A stretch of 64,000 nucleotides of DNA, taken from assembly GCF_014203535.1 (NCBI RefSeq), contig NZ_JACHJI010000025.1, positions 1 to 64,000 on the forward strand, read 5' to 3'. The stretch comes from Streptomyces griseomycini (GTDB lineage: Bacteria > Actinomycetota > Actinomycetes > Streptomycetales > Streptomycetaceae). Shown piece after piece: positions 52,371-63,785 of this stretch. The notes beneath the pieces were generated by a model, which did no database searches, was not told where the DNA came from, and saw only the letters and a program-made list of their open reading frames with translations. Every line of letters begins with the position of its first letter. Positions within the stretch are counted from its first letter, which is position 1. The position numbers and the translations under genes are program-made.

Positions 52371-53867
52371 ATGGCGTCCAGCCTGACGAAGGACTCGGCC
52401 TCCCCGGGCACCCCCGGGTCCGAGAAGACCTTCTTCGGCCACCCCCGCGGACTGGCCACTCTCTTCATGACCGAGATGTGGGAGCGTTTCTCCTACTACG
52501 GCATGAGGGCCCTGCTCCCGCTGTACCTCGTCGCGCCGGGCGGCCTCCACCTGAGCGCGGGCACCGCGACCGCGATCTACTCCGTGTACCTCTCGCTGGT
52601 GTACCTGCTCACGATGCCCGGCGGCTGGTTCGGCGACCGGGTCCTGGGCCCCCGCAAGACCGTCGCCGTCGCGGGCGGCATCATCATGCTCGGCCACCTC
52701 ACGCTGGCGCTGCCGTCGTCCGGCACGTTCTACGCCGGTCTCGGCCTGGTCGCCATCGGTTCCGGCCTGCTGAAGGCCAACATCTCCACGATGGTCGGCC
52801 AGCTCTACGACGGCCCGGACGACCCTCGCCGGGACGGCGGCTTCACCGTCTTCTACATGGGCATCAACCTCGGCGCCTTCGCCGCGCCGCTGGTCATCGG
52901 AACCATCGGTGAGAACGTCAACTGGCACCTGGGCTTCGCGCTGGCCGCGCTCGGCATGGCCCTGGGTGTGGTCCAGTTCCTGCTCGGCAGCCGCCACCTC
53001 GCCCCGCACTCCAGCGTCGTGCCGAAGCCGCTGTCGGCCGCCGAGAAGAGCTCGACGCTGCGGAAGTCCGCGTTCTGGGCCGCCGTCGCGGTCGTCTTCT
53101 ACGCGATCGTCGGCTTCTCCGGCCACTACACGCTGAACTGGATCCTGGTCCCGCTGACGCTGCTCGGCGTGATCATCCCGGTGATGGTGCTGACCCGCAT
53201 CAAGCGGGACAAGGAGCTGGACAGCGCCGAGCAGTCGAAGATGTCCGCGTACATCTGGTTCTTCGTGGCCGCCGCCGTCTTCTGGATGATCTACGACCAG
53301 GGCGGTTCGACCCTGTCGATCTTCGCCGACTCCTCGGCCGAGAACAGCGTCCTCGGCTGGGAGTTCCCGGTCTCCTGGTACCAGTCGGTCAACCCGGTCC
53401 TCATCATGGCGCTGGCCCCGGTCTTCGCCACGGTGTGGCTGGCGCTCGCCCGGCGCGGCAAGGAGCCGAGCACCATCGTGAAGTTCTCGTTCGGCCTGGT
53501 CCTGGTCGGCGCGTCCTTCTTCCTCTTCCTGGCCCCGCTGTCGATCGCCGAGGGCGGTCACAAGGCCGCGGCGCTGTGGCTGGTGGCGATCTACTTCGTC
53601 CAGACCTGCGGCGAGCTGCTGCTCTCCCCGGTCGGCCTGTCGGTCACCACGAAGATGGCGCCGGTGAAGTACGCCTCGCAGATGATGGGCGTCTGGTTCC
53701 TGGCCGTCACCGCCGGTGACGCGACCACGGGTCTGCTGTCCATCGCCGGCGTCGACCTGAACAGGACGGGCGTCGTCGCCGCGGAGGCCACGCTCGCCGT
53801 GGTCGCCGGTGTCGCGGTGTGGATGTACCGCAAGAAGGTCAAGAGCCTCATGGGCGACGTCCGCTGA
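52371..53867 (+). CDS. POT/PTR2 family proton-dependent di/tripeptide transporter
   Basis: A 498-residue MFS transporter with 12-14 membrane helices that imports short peptides with protons. The family signature EMWERFSYYGMRALLPLYL is at about 35-53, containing the ExxERFxYYG proton motif, and FYMGINLGAFAAPLVIG follows near 161-177. CGELLLSPVGLSVTTKMAP is the second PTR2 signature. AAGGAACCACC precedes the ATG at 52371. It is followed by a strong terminator. Confidence 0.95.
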   Translation: MASSLTKDSASPGTPGSEKTFFGHPRGLATLFMTEMWERFSYYGMRALLPLYLVAPGGLHLSAGTATAIYSVYLSLVYLLTMPGGWFGDRVLGPRKTVAVAGGIIMLGHLTLALPSSGTFYAGLGLVAIGSGLLKANISTMVGQLYDGPDDPRRDGGFTVFYMGINLGAFAAPLVIGTIGENVNWHLGFALAALGMALGVVQFLLGSRHLAPHSSVVPKPLSAAEKSSTLRKSAFWAAVAVVFYAIVGFSGHYTLNWILVPLTLLGVIIPVMVLTRIKRDKELDSAEQSKMSAYIWFFVAAAVFWMIYDQGGSTLSIFADSSAENSVLGWEFPVSWYQSVNPVLIMALAPVFATVWLALARRGKEPSTIVKFSFGLVLVGASFFLFLAPLSIAEGGHKAAALWLVAIYFVQTCGELLLSPVGLSVTTKMAPVKYASQMMGVWFLAVTAGDATTGLLSIAGVDLNRTGVVAAEATLAVVAGVAVWMYRKKVKSLMGDVR

Positions 53868-53894
53868 GCCCTGCCGGCCCGGCGGTACCGCATG

Positions 53895-53932
53895 ACGGAG
53901 GGCCCGCATCCGGTCGGATGCGGGCCCTCCGT
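53895..53932. terminator. Hairpin terminator after the peptide transporter gene
   Basis: ACGGAGGGCCCGCATCC (53895-53911) and GGATGCGGGCCCTCCGT (53916-53932) pair perfectly over 17 bp with a 4-base loop. It lies 27 bases after the stop codon and upstream of the stop of the convergent anti-sigma gene. Confidence 0.93.
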
Positions 53933-54064
53933 GCGTGTCCTGACGTCACGTCGGCCCCGGCCGTCGAGGCGCGACCGGGGCCGTGCGGAGGGGGAAGGAG
54001 GCGGCGCACGCCGGATCCGTGACGCCCCGGCGTGCGCCGGGCGAGGGCGGGCGTGCAGGAAGGG

Positions 54065-54613
54065 CTAGGCGGGGGCTCCGAGGTCCGCCCACACCGTCTT
54101 GCCCGCGACGCCGGGGGTCCGCACGACCCCCCAGTCGAGGCAGAGCCGCTGCACGATGAACATGCCGTGACCGCCGGGCCGGCCCGCCCGGTGCGGGGTG
54201 CGCGGAGCCGGCTGGCCGGTGCCCCGGTCGGTGACCTCGATCCGGATCACCTTGTTGTCGCAGGTGATGGCCAGGTGGTCCGGTCCCTCGGCGTGCAGGC
54301 AGGCATTGGTGACCAGCTCGGAGACGACGAGCAGGACGTCCTCCGCGGCGGCCCGCTGGTCGGCGGTGGCCGCGGGCAGCCAGCCCCACGCGTACAACGC
54401 CTGGCGGGTGAAGTCGCGGGCGAGCGGGACGACGCCGCTCTGGTCGTCGAAGCTCAGCCGGCGGACCTGACCGCCCCCCGCCGACGGCCCGGACGGCGCG
54501 GCCGCGCCCCCGTCGGGCGCGCTCGCCGTCGGCGCGCCGCCCCCGGGCGCCCCGGAAGCGCCGCTGGGCTCCGGACCGCGGTCGCCCGGCGGGTAGGGCC
54601 GGGTGGTGCTCAT
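54065..54613 (-). CDS. Anti-sigma factor, ATP-binding serine kinase type (RsbW-like)
   Basis: A 182-residue protein with a disordered, Gly/Ala/Pro/Ser-rich first 48 residues and a GHKL ATPase domain. VLLVVSELVTNACLHAEGP (N box), IEVTDRGTGQPAP (G1) and GGHGMFIVQRLCLDWG (G2) are visible. Such proteins hold SigB-type sigma factors inactive and phosphorylate a STAS antagonist. The antagonist gene lies upstream on the same strand and a SigB-family gene lies divergently beyond it, so the set is probably one partner-switch unit (compare PrsI/ArsI/SigI of S. coelicolor, from memory). Confidence 0.88.
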   Translation of the reverse strand: MSTTRPYPPGDRGPEPSGASGAPGGGAPTASAPDGGAAAPSGPSAGGGQVRRLSFDDQSGVVPLARDFTRQALYAWGWLPAATADQRAAAEDVLLVVSELVTNACLHAEGPDHLAITCDNKVIRIEVTDRGTGQPAPRTPHRAGRPGGHGMFIVQRLCLDWGVVRTPGVAGKTVWADLGAPA

Positions 54614-54856
54614 CAGCGCTTCACCTCACCGATTCACCAGTTCACGATTCAAAAAAATTCGGTACTCAGTCAGTCACGCGTGCACGGCGCGTTCGGTTCT
54701 CGGCACCCTGGCGACCACCGCAGCCGACCCGTCCAGGATGTCTCCTGCCCGAGCGGACCGGCGGGACACCCCCGTGTTCGAACGAAAAGGCCCGGCGGAA
54801 GGGACCGGTCGGCCGTGGGGCCGACCGGGGCCCGCCCCGTCGTGCCCGCCCGCGGG

Positions 54857-55234
54857 TCACGCGGAATCGTCGGCCAGGGCCTCCTCGAGCGTGTCGTGGA
54901 CGGCGAACACCGCGTCCGCCCCCGTGATCTCGAACACGCGCGCGACCACGGGCTGCATCCCCGCGAGATGCACGCCACCCCCGGCGGCCTCGGCCTTCAG
55001 CCGGGCACCGAGCAGCACGTTCAGCCCCGTGGAGTCACAGAACTCCAACCGGGAGCAGTCGATGACAAGCCTCTTGAATCCCTTGGCGAGGCAGCCCTCC
55101 AGTGGCTCACGCAACAGGTCGGCGGTGTGGTGGTCCAACTCACCCGCCGGAGTCACGACGGCACTGGGGCCCTCTTCTCGCACCTCGACCAGAAGCCGGC
55201 CCGACTGTGCGCTGCCGACCGTCCCGCGGTCCAT
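54857..55234 (-). CDS. STAS-domain anti-sigma factor antagonist
   Basis: A 125-residue SpoIIAA/RsbV-like protein. VIDCSRLEFCDSTGLNVLLG (about 60-79) holds the Ser that the partner kinase would phosphorylate (DSTG). When unphosphorylated it would sequester the anti-sigma factor. The ATG at 55232-55234 gives a normal N-terminus; the upstream extension is basic noise. It lies 243 bases upstream of the anti-sigma gene and is divergent from the sigma gene. Confidence 0.92.
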   Translation of the reverse strand: MDRGTVGSAQSGRLLVEVREEGPSAVVTPAGELDHHTADLLREPLEGCLAKGFKRLVIDCSRLEFCDSTGLNVLLGARLKAEAAGGGVHLAGMQPVVARVFEITGADAVFAVHDTLEEALADDSA

Positions 55235-55485
55235 GCCGTCTCTCTCTCCCGACGTCGTGGCTGCTTGATGACGCCCTCGAACATTACGCCTTCCGGCCAC
55301 ACTCCGACACTCTAACAATCACGCACAAACGGACATACGCGAACAGAGCGCACTTGCGGTGGGCTTGGGGAAGCGGGTAGGCCTAGTAGGAACACGTACC
55401 CGACACGGCCGGCTTTGGAGGCGCCGCACACCGCAGTGCACGTATCGGCTTCGGCAGCCATATGCCGAGAACGATGGAGGACATC

Positions 55486-56400
55486 ATGTCACCCCGGCTC
55501 GACGCATCGCGTACCCCGAAAGCGACGTCGACACTCCCCCCGGAACATCTGGATCCCATCGAGCGGGACGACATGGGTGTCGTCCCGGACGACCTACTCG
55601 CCGGACTTCCGGACATCCCCCCCTACGACGAGGTGGGCCCGGTCGACGCACGGGCTCTGTCCAAGACCCTCTTCGAGCGCCTGGAGTCGCTGGAGGAAGG
55701 GACCCACGAGTACTCGTACGTACGCAACACGCTCGTCGAACTCAACCTCGCCCTGGTCAAGTTCGCCGCCTCCCGCTTCCGCTCGCGCAGCGAGCCGATG
55801 GAGGACATCATCCAGGTCGGCACCATCGGCCTGATCAAGGCGATCGACCGCTTCGAGCTGTCGCGCGGCGTGGAGTTCCCCACGTTCGCGATGCCGACCA
55901 TCATCGGCGAGATCAAGCGCTTCTTCCGCGACACCTCGTGGTCCGTGCGCGTTCCGCGCCGGCTGCAGGAGCTCCGGCTCGACCTGGCCAAGGCCGGTGA
56001 CGAACTGGCCCAGCAGCTCGACCGGGCCCCGACGGTGGCCGAACTGGCCGAGCGTCTGGGCATCACCGACGACGAGGTCGTCGAGGGCATGGCGGCGTCG
56101 AACGCCTACACCGCCTCCTCGCTGGACGCCCAGCCGGAGGAGGACGACGCCGAGGGCGCGCTGGCCGACCGGATCGGCTACGAGGACCACGGGATCGAAG
56201 GCATCGAGTACATCGAGTCGTTGAAGCCGATGATCGCCGAACTGCCGCCGCGGGACCGGAAGATCCTGTCCCTGCGCTTCGTCGCGGGCATGACGCAGTC
56301 GGAGATCGGCGAGGAACTGGGCATCTCCCAGATGCACGTCTCGCGCCTGCTGTCACGGACGCTGGTGAAGCTGCGCAAGGGACTGACCGTCGAGGAGTGA
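55486..56400 (+). CDS. SigB/SigF/SigG-family RNA polymerase sigma factor
   Basis: A 304-residue group 3 sigma factor. Region 2 includes LVKFAASRFRSRSEPMEDII and EFPTFAMPTIIGEIKRFFRD, region 3 begins SWSVRVPRRLQELRLDL, and region 4 has LPPRDRKILSLRFVAGMTQS followed by the helix-turn-helix IGEELGISQMHVSRLLSRTL. The ATG at 55486 has GGAGG six bases upstream; ATGs at 55462 and 55474 are less likely. It is divergent from the antagonist gene, so stress or developmental control by partner switching is expected. Confidence 0.93.
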   Translation: MSPRLDASRTPKATSTLPPEHLDPIERDDMGVVPDDLLAGLPDIPPYDEVGPVDARALSKTLFERLESLEEGTHEYSYVRNTLVELNLALVKFAASRFRSRSEPMEDIIQVGTIGLIKAIDRFELSRGVEFPTFAMPTIIGEIKRFFRDTSWSVRVPRRLQELRLDLAKAGDELAQQLDRAPTVAELAERLGITDDEVVEGMAASNAYTASSLDAQPEEDDAEGALADRIGYEDHGIEGIEYIESLKPMIAELPPRDRKILSLRFVAGMTQSEIGEELGISQMHVSRLLSRTLVKLRKGLTVEE

Positions 56401-56594
56401 CAAGGCCGCGTCCCGCGCCCTGTCGGCGCCGGACGTCCTCCCGGGCACCGGGCGCCCGCCGGGCGCGGGACGCGCCGCGTTACCGGCGGTCACTCCTTTC
56501 CCCCCGGGCGTTCTTCCTCCACCATGGGCGCCCGAACCGGTCGGCAGGTCAGGAGACCGGACCGGGCAGGCCCACGGGTTCCTGGAGGCGGTAG

Positions 56595-58181
56595 ATGGCT
56601 CGGGGGGACGGGAGCGCGGGCGGCGACGTGACCGGCGGCGGGCGCCCGGGAGCGCACGCCGAGGTGTCCGACGCCCGGCTGACCGAGTCGCTGCGCGGTG
56701 ACGCCCCGACCGCGTACGCGGCCCTCCAGGAGCTGCGCGCCCGGCACGGCCCCCCGGTCCTCGCCTACGCCCGCCGGTGCGCCGCGGGTGATCCCACGGC
56801 GCGCCAACTGGCCGCCCAGGCCTTCACGCTGGCGGCGCGTCAGGCCGCCCACGGCACCGATCCCGGGGGCCCGCTGCGGCACCACCTGCTGTTGCTGACC
56901 GCCCGGGTGGCCGCGTCCTGGGCCGCGGACGGACGGGCCGGCGGGCTCGACCCCGGGCTGCACCTCGTCCTCAGCTCGTCCGGCCCCGAGGGCCCGGTCC
57001 CGACGATGCTCGCGGCCTTCCGGACACTGCCGCACCGGACGCAGGGCCTCCTCTGGTACGGGACCGTGGAGCAGGAGCCCGCGGACCGCACGGCGGCCTT
57101 CCTGGGTCTCACCCCCGGGGACGTGGTCCACGGCACGGACCCGGCGCTGCAGACGCTGGGCCGGGCCTGTCTGAGGTCCCGGCTGGCCGCCTCGGACGAT
57201 CCCCGGTGCGCCGACTTCCGCCGGCTCATCGAGGAGTCCGTGCGGCCCGACAGCCCCCGGGACAGCGCCGACCTGCACGCGCACATGGCGCGGTGCGCCC
57301 ACTGCACCGCGGCCCACGAGGAGTTGTGCGCCCTGCGGGACGACCCGCGCACCACGCTCGCCGAGGGGCTGCTGCCGTGGGCGGGCTCGGCGTACGCCGC
57401 CGCCGGTCCGGTCGTGGCCGGGCCGGACGCGGCCGGGCCGGACGCCCGCTCCGGAGCCGTCCCCGGCCCCTGGCCGCGGTCGCGGCGCCTGGCGCTGGCC
57501 TCGACGGCACTCGGCGTGGCCCTCGTACCGCTGCTGCTCTTCCTGCTGTCGCCGACGGACGTGCCGTCCGAGCGGGCCGCGGAGTCGACCGCCACCCCGC
57601 CCGTCCCGCCGCCGGTGACGGTGACGGCCACGCCGCCGCCGTCCCCCTCGGCCTCCCCGACGCGCGCCTCCCCCTCGCCCTCACCGTCGCGGACGAGGGA
57701 GCCCGGCCCGTCGCCCACCGCGCGCCCCACGCCCTCCCCCACGCCCTCCCCCACGCGCACCACGCCCGCGCACCCACCGCCGGGCGGCACGTACGCACGG
57801 GTGGTGAACCTCGGTTCGGGGCTGTGCCTGGACATCGACGGCGCCCTCGAGAACCGCACGGACGTCGTCACCGCCCGCTGCACCTCCTCCTCGACCCAGC
57901 TGTGGCGGGTCGACGCCGAGCGCGGCGTGCTGCAGTCGTCCGCCGACCCCGACTACTGCCTGGACAGCCGGGGCGCGGTGGACCGGGGCGTCGGCATCTG
58001 GGAGTGCGACTCGGTGGACGGGCGCAACGGCCGGAACCTCCGCTTCGCCGTCGACACGCGCGGGGTGATCCGCCCGGCCGTCGCGCCCGACCACGCGGTG
58101 ACGCCGGCCGGGGGCGGCTCGGTGTCCCTGGTCAGGGAGACGGGGCGGACGGACCAGCGGTGGCGGGCGGGGACGGCCTGA
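56595..58181 (+). CDS. Sigma-like / zinc-finger / transmembrane / ricin-lectin fusion protein
   Basis: A 528-residue multidomain protein. Residues 25-190 resemble degenerate ECF sigma regions 2 and 4 (SLRGDAPTAYAALQELRARH; LPHRTQGLLWYGTVEQEPAD). A zf-HC2/anti-sigma zinc motif HMARCAHCTAAHEEL lies near 230-245, one membrane helix near 298-320 (LALASTALGVALVPLLLFLL), a Pro/Ser/Thr linker at about 325-397, and a ricin-type beta-trefoil at 400-528 (NLGSGLCLDIDGALENRTD, QLWRVD, DQRWRAG). The sigma-like part is cytoplasmic and the lectin outside, as in a transmembrane sugar sensor. The start ATG at 56595 follows GGAGGCGGTAG. Confidence 0.8.
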   Translation: MARGDGSAGGDVTGGGRPGAHAEVSDARLTESLRGDAPTAYAALQELRARHGPPVLAYARRCAAGDPTARQLAAQAFTLAARQAAHGTDPGGPLRHHLLLLTARVAASWAADGRAGGLDPGLHLVLSSSGPEGPVPTMLAAFRTLPHRTQGLLWYGTVEQEPADRTAAFLGLTPGDVVHGTDPALQTLGRACLRSRLAASDDPRCADFRRLIEESVRPDSPRDSADLHAHMARCAHCTAAHEELCALRDDPRTTLAEGLLPWAGSAYAAAGPVVAGPDAAGPDARSGAVPGPWPRSRRLALASTALGVALVPLLLFLLSPTDVPSERAAESTATPPVPPPVTVTATPPPSPSASPTRASPSPSPSRTREPGPSPTARPTPSPTPSPTRTTPAHPPPGGTYARVVNLGSGLCLDIDGALENRTDVVTARCTSSSTQLWRVDAERGVLQSSADPDYCLDSRGAVDRGVGIWECDSVDGRNGRNLRFAVDTRGVIRPAVAPDHAVTPAGGGSVSLVRETGRTDQRWRAGTA

Positions 58182-58254
58182 ACGCCCCCGCCCGGACGGG
58201 GACGGAAGACGCGGCCCGGCCCGGACGGGGGGAGGCGCGACCTGGACGCCCGTC

Positions 58255-59424
58255 TCAGACCACGCGGACGCCGCGCCGCCAGACCCCCGCGGCCAGGGGG
58301 ACGCCGGGGCGGTAGGCCAGGTGGACGTGGCTCGGGGCGTCGAGGAGGAGGAGGTCGGCGCGGGCGCCCGGACCGAGGCGGCCGATGTCGGTGCGGCGCA
58401 GGGCCGCCGCACCGCCCGCCGTGGCCGACCACACGGCCTCGTCCGGTGTCATCCCCATGTCCCGCACGGCCAGCGCGACGCAGAACGGCATCGAGGACGT
58501 GAAGGACGAACCCGGGTTGCAGTCCGTGGACAGCGCGACGGTGACGCCCGCGTCGAGCAGCCGGCGGGCGTCCGGCCACTCGGCGCGGGTGGAGAACTCG
58601 GCGCCGGGCAGCAGCGTCGCCACCGTGTCGCCGTTCGCGAGGGCGTCCACGTCGGCGTCGGTGAGGTGGGTGCAGTGGTCGGCGCTGGCCGCGTCCAGCT
58701 CGACGGCGAGCTGCACTCCGGGGCCGTGGGAGAGCTGGTTGGCGTGGACGCGCGGGTGCAGCCCCTTCGCCCTGCCCGCGGTGAGGACCGCGCGGGCCTG
58801 GTCGCCGTCGAAGGCGCCCTTCTCGCAGAAGACGTCGATCCAGCGGGCGTGCGGGGCGCAGGCGTCCAGCATCTCGCCGGTGACGAGGTCCACGTAGGCG
58901 GCCGGGTCCCCGGCGTACTCCGGGGCGACGATGTGGGCGCCGAGGTAGGTGACCTCGTCGGTGTGGCGGGCGGCGATGCGCAGGGCGCGGGCCTCGTCCT
59001 CGACCGTCAGGCCGTAGCCGGACTTGGTCTCGAAGGTGGTGGTGCCCTGGCGGAGCGCCTCGGCGAGGAGCCGGGTGAGGTTCGCCTCCAGGTCCCCGTC
59101 GCCGGCGGCCCGGGTGGCGGCGACGGTCGTGCGGATGCCGCCGGCGCCGTAGGGGCGGCCGGACATCCGGGCGTTGAACTCCTCGGTGCGGTCGCCGGCG
59201 AAGACCAGGTGGGAGTGGGAGTCGACGAAGCCCGGGAGGACCGTCCGGCCCTCGGCGTCGACCCGGTTGTCAGTGGCGGGTGCTCTGCTCGACGCACCGG
59301 TCCACACGACCCGGTCGCCGTCGATGACGACGGCCGCGTCCCGGACCAGGCCGAGGGGGGAGTCGTCGCCGAGGGAGGGGTCGTTGGTGACCAGCGTGGC
59401 GATGTTGGTGATGACGGTGCTCAT
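58255..59424 (-). CDS. hutI: Imidazolonepropionase
   Basis: A 389-residue amidohydrolase that opens imidazolone-5-propionate to N-formimino-L-glutamate in histidine breakdown. It has LPGFVDSHSHLVFAGDRTEE with the metal-binding HxH, the RPYGAGGIRTTVAATR substrate loop, and later metal-ligand segments VHANQLSHGPG and LSTDCNPGSSFT. The ATG is at 59424, 19 bases after hutF, as the last gene of the hut operon in this window. Confidence 0.96.
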   Translation of the reverse strand: MSTVITNIATLVTNDPSLGDDSPLGLVRDAAVVIDGDRVVWTGASSRAPATDNRVDAEGRTVLPGFVDSHSHLVFAGDRTEEFNARMSGRPYGAGGIRTTVAATRAAGDGDLEANLTRLLAEALRQGTTTFETKSGYGLTVEDEARALRIAARHTDEVTYLGAHIVAPEYAGDPAAYVDLVTGEMLDACAPHARWIDVFCEKGAFDGDQARAVLTAGRAKGLHPRVHANQLSHGPGVQLAVELDAASADHCTHLTDADVDALANGDTVATLLPGAEFSTRAEWPDARRLLDAGVTVALSTDCNPGSSFTSSMPFCVALAVRDMGMTPDEAVWSATAGGAAALRRTDIGRLGPGARADLLLLDAPSHVHLAYRPGVPLAAGVWRRGVRVV

Positions 59425-59443
59425 CGTGTCCTCGTGGGGGGCG

Positions 59444-60832
59444 TCAGGCGCGCAGGGCTTCGACTGCCTGCGCGAGGGCTCGGGGCGCGTCGGGGACGAG
59501 CGTGTGCGCCCCGTCGCGCACGACGTGCCGGCCCGCCACGATCGTGTGCCGTACGTCCGCTGCCGTCGCGGCGAACACGGCCGTCTCGGCGCCGAGCCGT
59601 GGCGGTGGCCCCGCCGTCCTGACCGAGTCGAGCGCGAGGGTGGTGAGGTCGGCGCGCGCCCCGGCCTCGATGGTGCCGGTGTCGTCCCAGCCGAGGGCGG
59701 CGTGACCGTCGGCGGTGGCGGCGCGCAGGAGCGCCGCGGCCGTCCAGTGGCCGCGGGTGCGGGTGCGCAGGCGCTCGTTCAGCTCCATCGCGCGGGCCTC
59801 CTCGAGCAGGTCGATCACGGCGTGGCTGTCGGAGCCGAGGGAGAGCGGGGAGCCGGCGCGCTGCAGTGCGGCGGCGGGTCCGATGCCGTCGGCGAGGTCG
59901 CGTTCGGTGGTGGGGCACATGCAGGTGCCGGTGCCGCTGCCGCCGAGCAGCGCGACGTCCTCGTCCGTGAGGTGCGTGTTGTGGACGCCGGTGGTGCGCG
60001 GCCCGAGCACGCCGTGGTCGGCGAGCAGGCGGGTCGGTGTGCACCCGTGGGCCTCGCGGCAGGCGTCGTTCTCGGCGGCCTGCTCGGACAGGTGCACGTG
60101 CAGCGGGGCCCGCCGCTCCTCCGCCCAGCGCGCCACGGTCGCCAGCTCGTCGGCGGGCACGGCCCGTACGGAGTGGACGGCCGCCCCGATCCGCGCGTGG
60201 TCCCGGTCCTCGAGAACCGCACAGCGTTCCGCCCAGGCCTGGGCCGTCCCGTCGGAGAAGCGCAGTTGGTGGGCGGTGGGCGGCTGTCCGAAGCCGGAGG
60301 ACAGGTAGCAGGTGTCCAGCAGGGTGATGCGGATCCCGGCCTCGGCGGCGGCCTCGACCAGCGCCTCGCCCATGGCGTTGGGGTCGGCGTAGGGGACGCC
60401 GCCGGGGGCGTGGTGGACGTAGTGGAACTCGCCCACGCAGGTGATGCCGGCGAGCGCCATCTCGGCGTACACCGCGCGGGCCAGCCGGTGGTAGGTCTCG
60501 GGGGTCAGCCGGTCGGCGACGGAGTACATGACCTCGCGCCAGGTCCAGAAGGTGCCCGGCCCGGCCTGGACGGCGCCGCGCAGGGCGCGGTGGAAGGCGT
60601 GGCTGTGGGCGTTGGCCAGCCCGGGCAGGGTCAGGCCGCGCAGGATCTCGGCGCCGGGGGGCGGGGTGGGCACGCCGGTGCGGACGGCGGTGATGCGGCC
60701 GTCCGCCCCCGCGCCGGAGCCGCTGGTGGACACCGTCACGGCGACGCCCTGCTCGACGGGGATCCCCCCTTCTCGGGGGAGGGTGCCGAGCCAGGCGTGC
60801 TCCAGCCAGTAGGTGCGCTGCGGGGCGGTCAC
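59444..60832 (-). CDS. hutF: Formimidoylglutamate deiminase
   Basis: A 462-residue amidohydrolase that deaminates N-formimino-L-glutamate to N-formyl-L-glutamate and ammonia. GLANAHSHAFHRALRG (metal HxH), LHVHLSEQAAEND and SLGSDSHAVIDLLEEARAME are visible. The GTG at 60830-60832 overlaps the stop of the M20 gene (GTGA). Its presence shows that the organism uses the deiminase branch of histidine degradation, which then needs an N-formylglutamate amidohydrolase. Confidence 0.95.
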   Translation of the reverse strand: MTAPQRTYWLEHAWLGTLPREGGIPVEQGVAVTVSTSGSGAGADGRITAVRTGVPTPPPGAEILRGLTLPGLANAHSHAFHRALRGAVQAGPGTFWTWREVMYSVADRLTPETYHRLARAVYAEMALAGITCVGEFHYVHHAPGGVPYADPNAMGEALVEAAAEAGIRITLLDTCYLSSGFGQPPTAHQLRFSDGTAQAWAERCAVLEDRDHARIGAAVHSVRAVPADELATVARWAEERRAPLHVHLSEQAAENDACREAHGCTPTRLLADHGVLGPRTTGVHNTHLTDEDVALLGGSGTGTCMCPTTERDLADGIGPAAALQRAGSPLSLGSDSHAVIDLLEEARAMELNERLRTRTRGHWTAAALLRAATADGHAALGWDDTGTIEAGARADLTTLALDSVRTAGPPPRLGAETAVFAATAADVRHTIVAGRHVVRDGAHTLVPDAPRALAQAVEALRA

Positions 60833-62048
60833 GTGCAGGCCAGTCCTTCCAGTACGTCGGCGAGGGCGGCGACCCCGGCCACGCAGTCCTCCTCGGTCGC
60901 GGACTCGGCCGGGGAGTGCGAGACGCCGGTGGGGTTGCGCACGAACAGCATGGCGGTCGGGATGCGTCCGGACAGGATTCCGGCGTCGTGTCCGGCGCCG
61001 GTGCCGAGGACGGGGACCCGCAGGGCGGGGTCGGTGTCCTTGCCGAGGATGCGGGCCAGTTCGTCGCGCAGGGCGTGGTCGAACTCGACGACGGGGGTGA
61101 AGGACTCGCGCTCGACGTCCAGGGCGACGCCGTGGGCCTCGGCTCGGGCGCGGGCGGCCTTCTCCACGCCGTTCACCACGGCGTCCAGGGCCTCCTGCCC
61201 GGCGGCGCGGGCGTCGAGCCAGCCGCGCACCAGGGAGGGGACGGCGTTGACGCCGTTCGGCTCGACGGCGATCTTGCCGAAGGTGGCGACGGCACCGGCG
61301 AGTTCGGCCTCGTGGCGGGCGTCGAGGACGGTCCCGGCGTAGCTCAGCATCGGGTCCCGGCGGTCGGCGAGACGGGTGGTGCCGGCGTGGTTGGCCTCGC
61401 CGCGGAAGTCGAACCGCCAGCGTCCGTGCGGCCAGATGGCGCCGGCGATGCCGACCGGGTCACCGGACAGGTCCAGGGCGCGGCCCTGTTCGACGTGGAG
61501 CTCGACGAAGGCGCCGATGCGGCTGAGCCGCTCCGGGTCGGGGCCGATGGCGTCGGGGTCGTAGCCGGCGACCTCCATGGCCTGCGGGAGGGTGACCCCG
61601 TCGCCGTCGGTCAGGCGGTGGGCCTGCTCGACCGTGAGCACCCCGGCGGTGAGCCGGGAGCCGACGCAGGCGAGGCCGAACCGGGCGCCCTCCTCGTCGC
61701 CGAAGTTGACGATGCCGACGGGCCGGGTGAACCGGGCTCCCCTCCCGCGCAGTTCGTCCAGGGCGGCGAAGGCGGACACCACGCCGAGGGGGCCGTCGAA
61801 GGCGCCGCCGTCGGGCACGGAGTCCAGGTGGGAGCCGGTGACGACGGCGTCCCCGGCGGCCGGGTCGCCGAGCCAGGCCCACTGGTTGCCGTTGCGGTCG
61901 GTCTCGTGGACGAGGCCGCGGGAGCGGGCCTGCTGCTCGAACCAGGCCCGGCAGTCGGCGTCGGCCCCGGTCCAGGCGAAGCGCCGGTAGCCGCCGGAGG
62001 CGGAGCTGCGGCCGACCGGCAGCAGCTCCGCCCACATGCTGTGGAAGC

Positions 62049-62052
<4 letters not shown>
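60829..62052 (-). CDS. M20-family amidohydrolase (allantoate/N-carbamoyl amino acid hydrolase type) in the hut operon
   Basis: A 407-residue dinuclear-metal hydrolase. Ligands are visible in GSHLDSVPDGGAFDG, FGDEEGARFG, ELHVEQGRAL and GVSHSPAESA. By sequence it looks like allantoate amidohydrolase or N-carbamoyl-amino-acid hydrolase. Its start overlaps the hutU stop and its stop overlaps the hutF start by four bases each, so it is fully embedded in the histidine pathway. A role as N-formylglutamate amidohydrolase, replacing HutG, is the simplest inference but is not proven by sequence. Confidence 0.88.
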
Positions 62053-63713
<1,661 letters not shown>

Positions 63714-63785
63714 GGTCTGCCTCCTGGTGGCGTGCTCCCGGCTGGTCCGCGGGCCGGACGGTCCGGCCCCCGCGGTTACTGCGGA

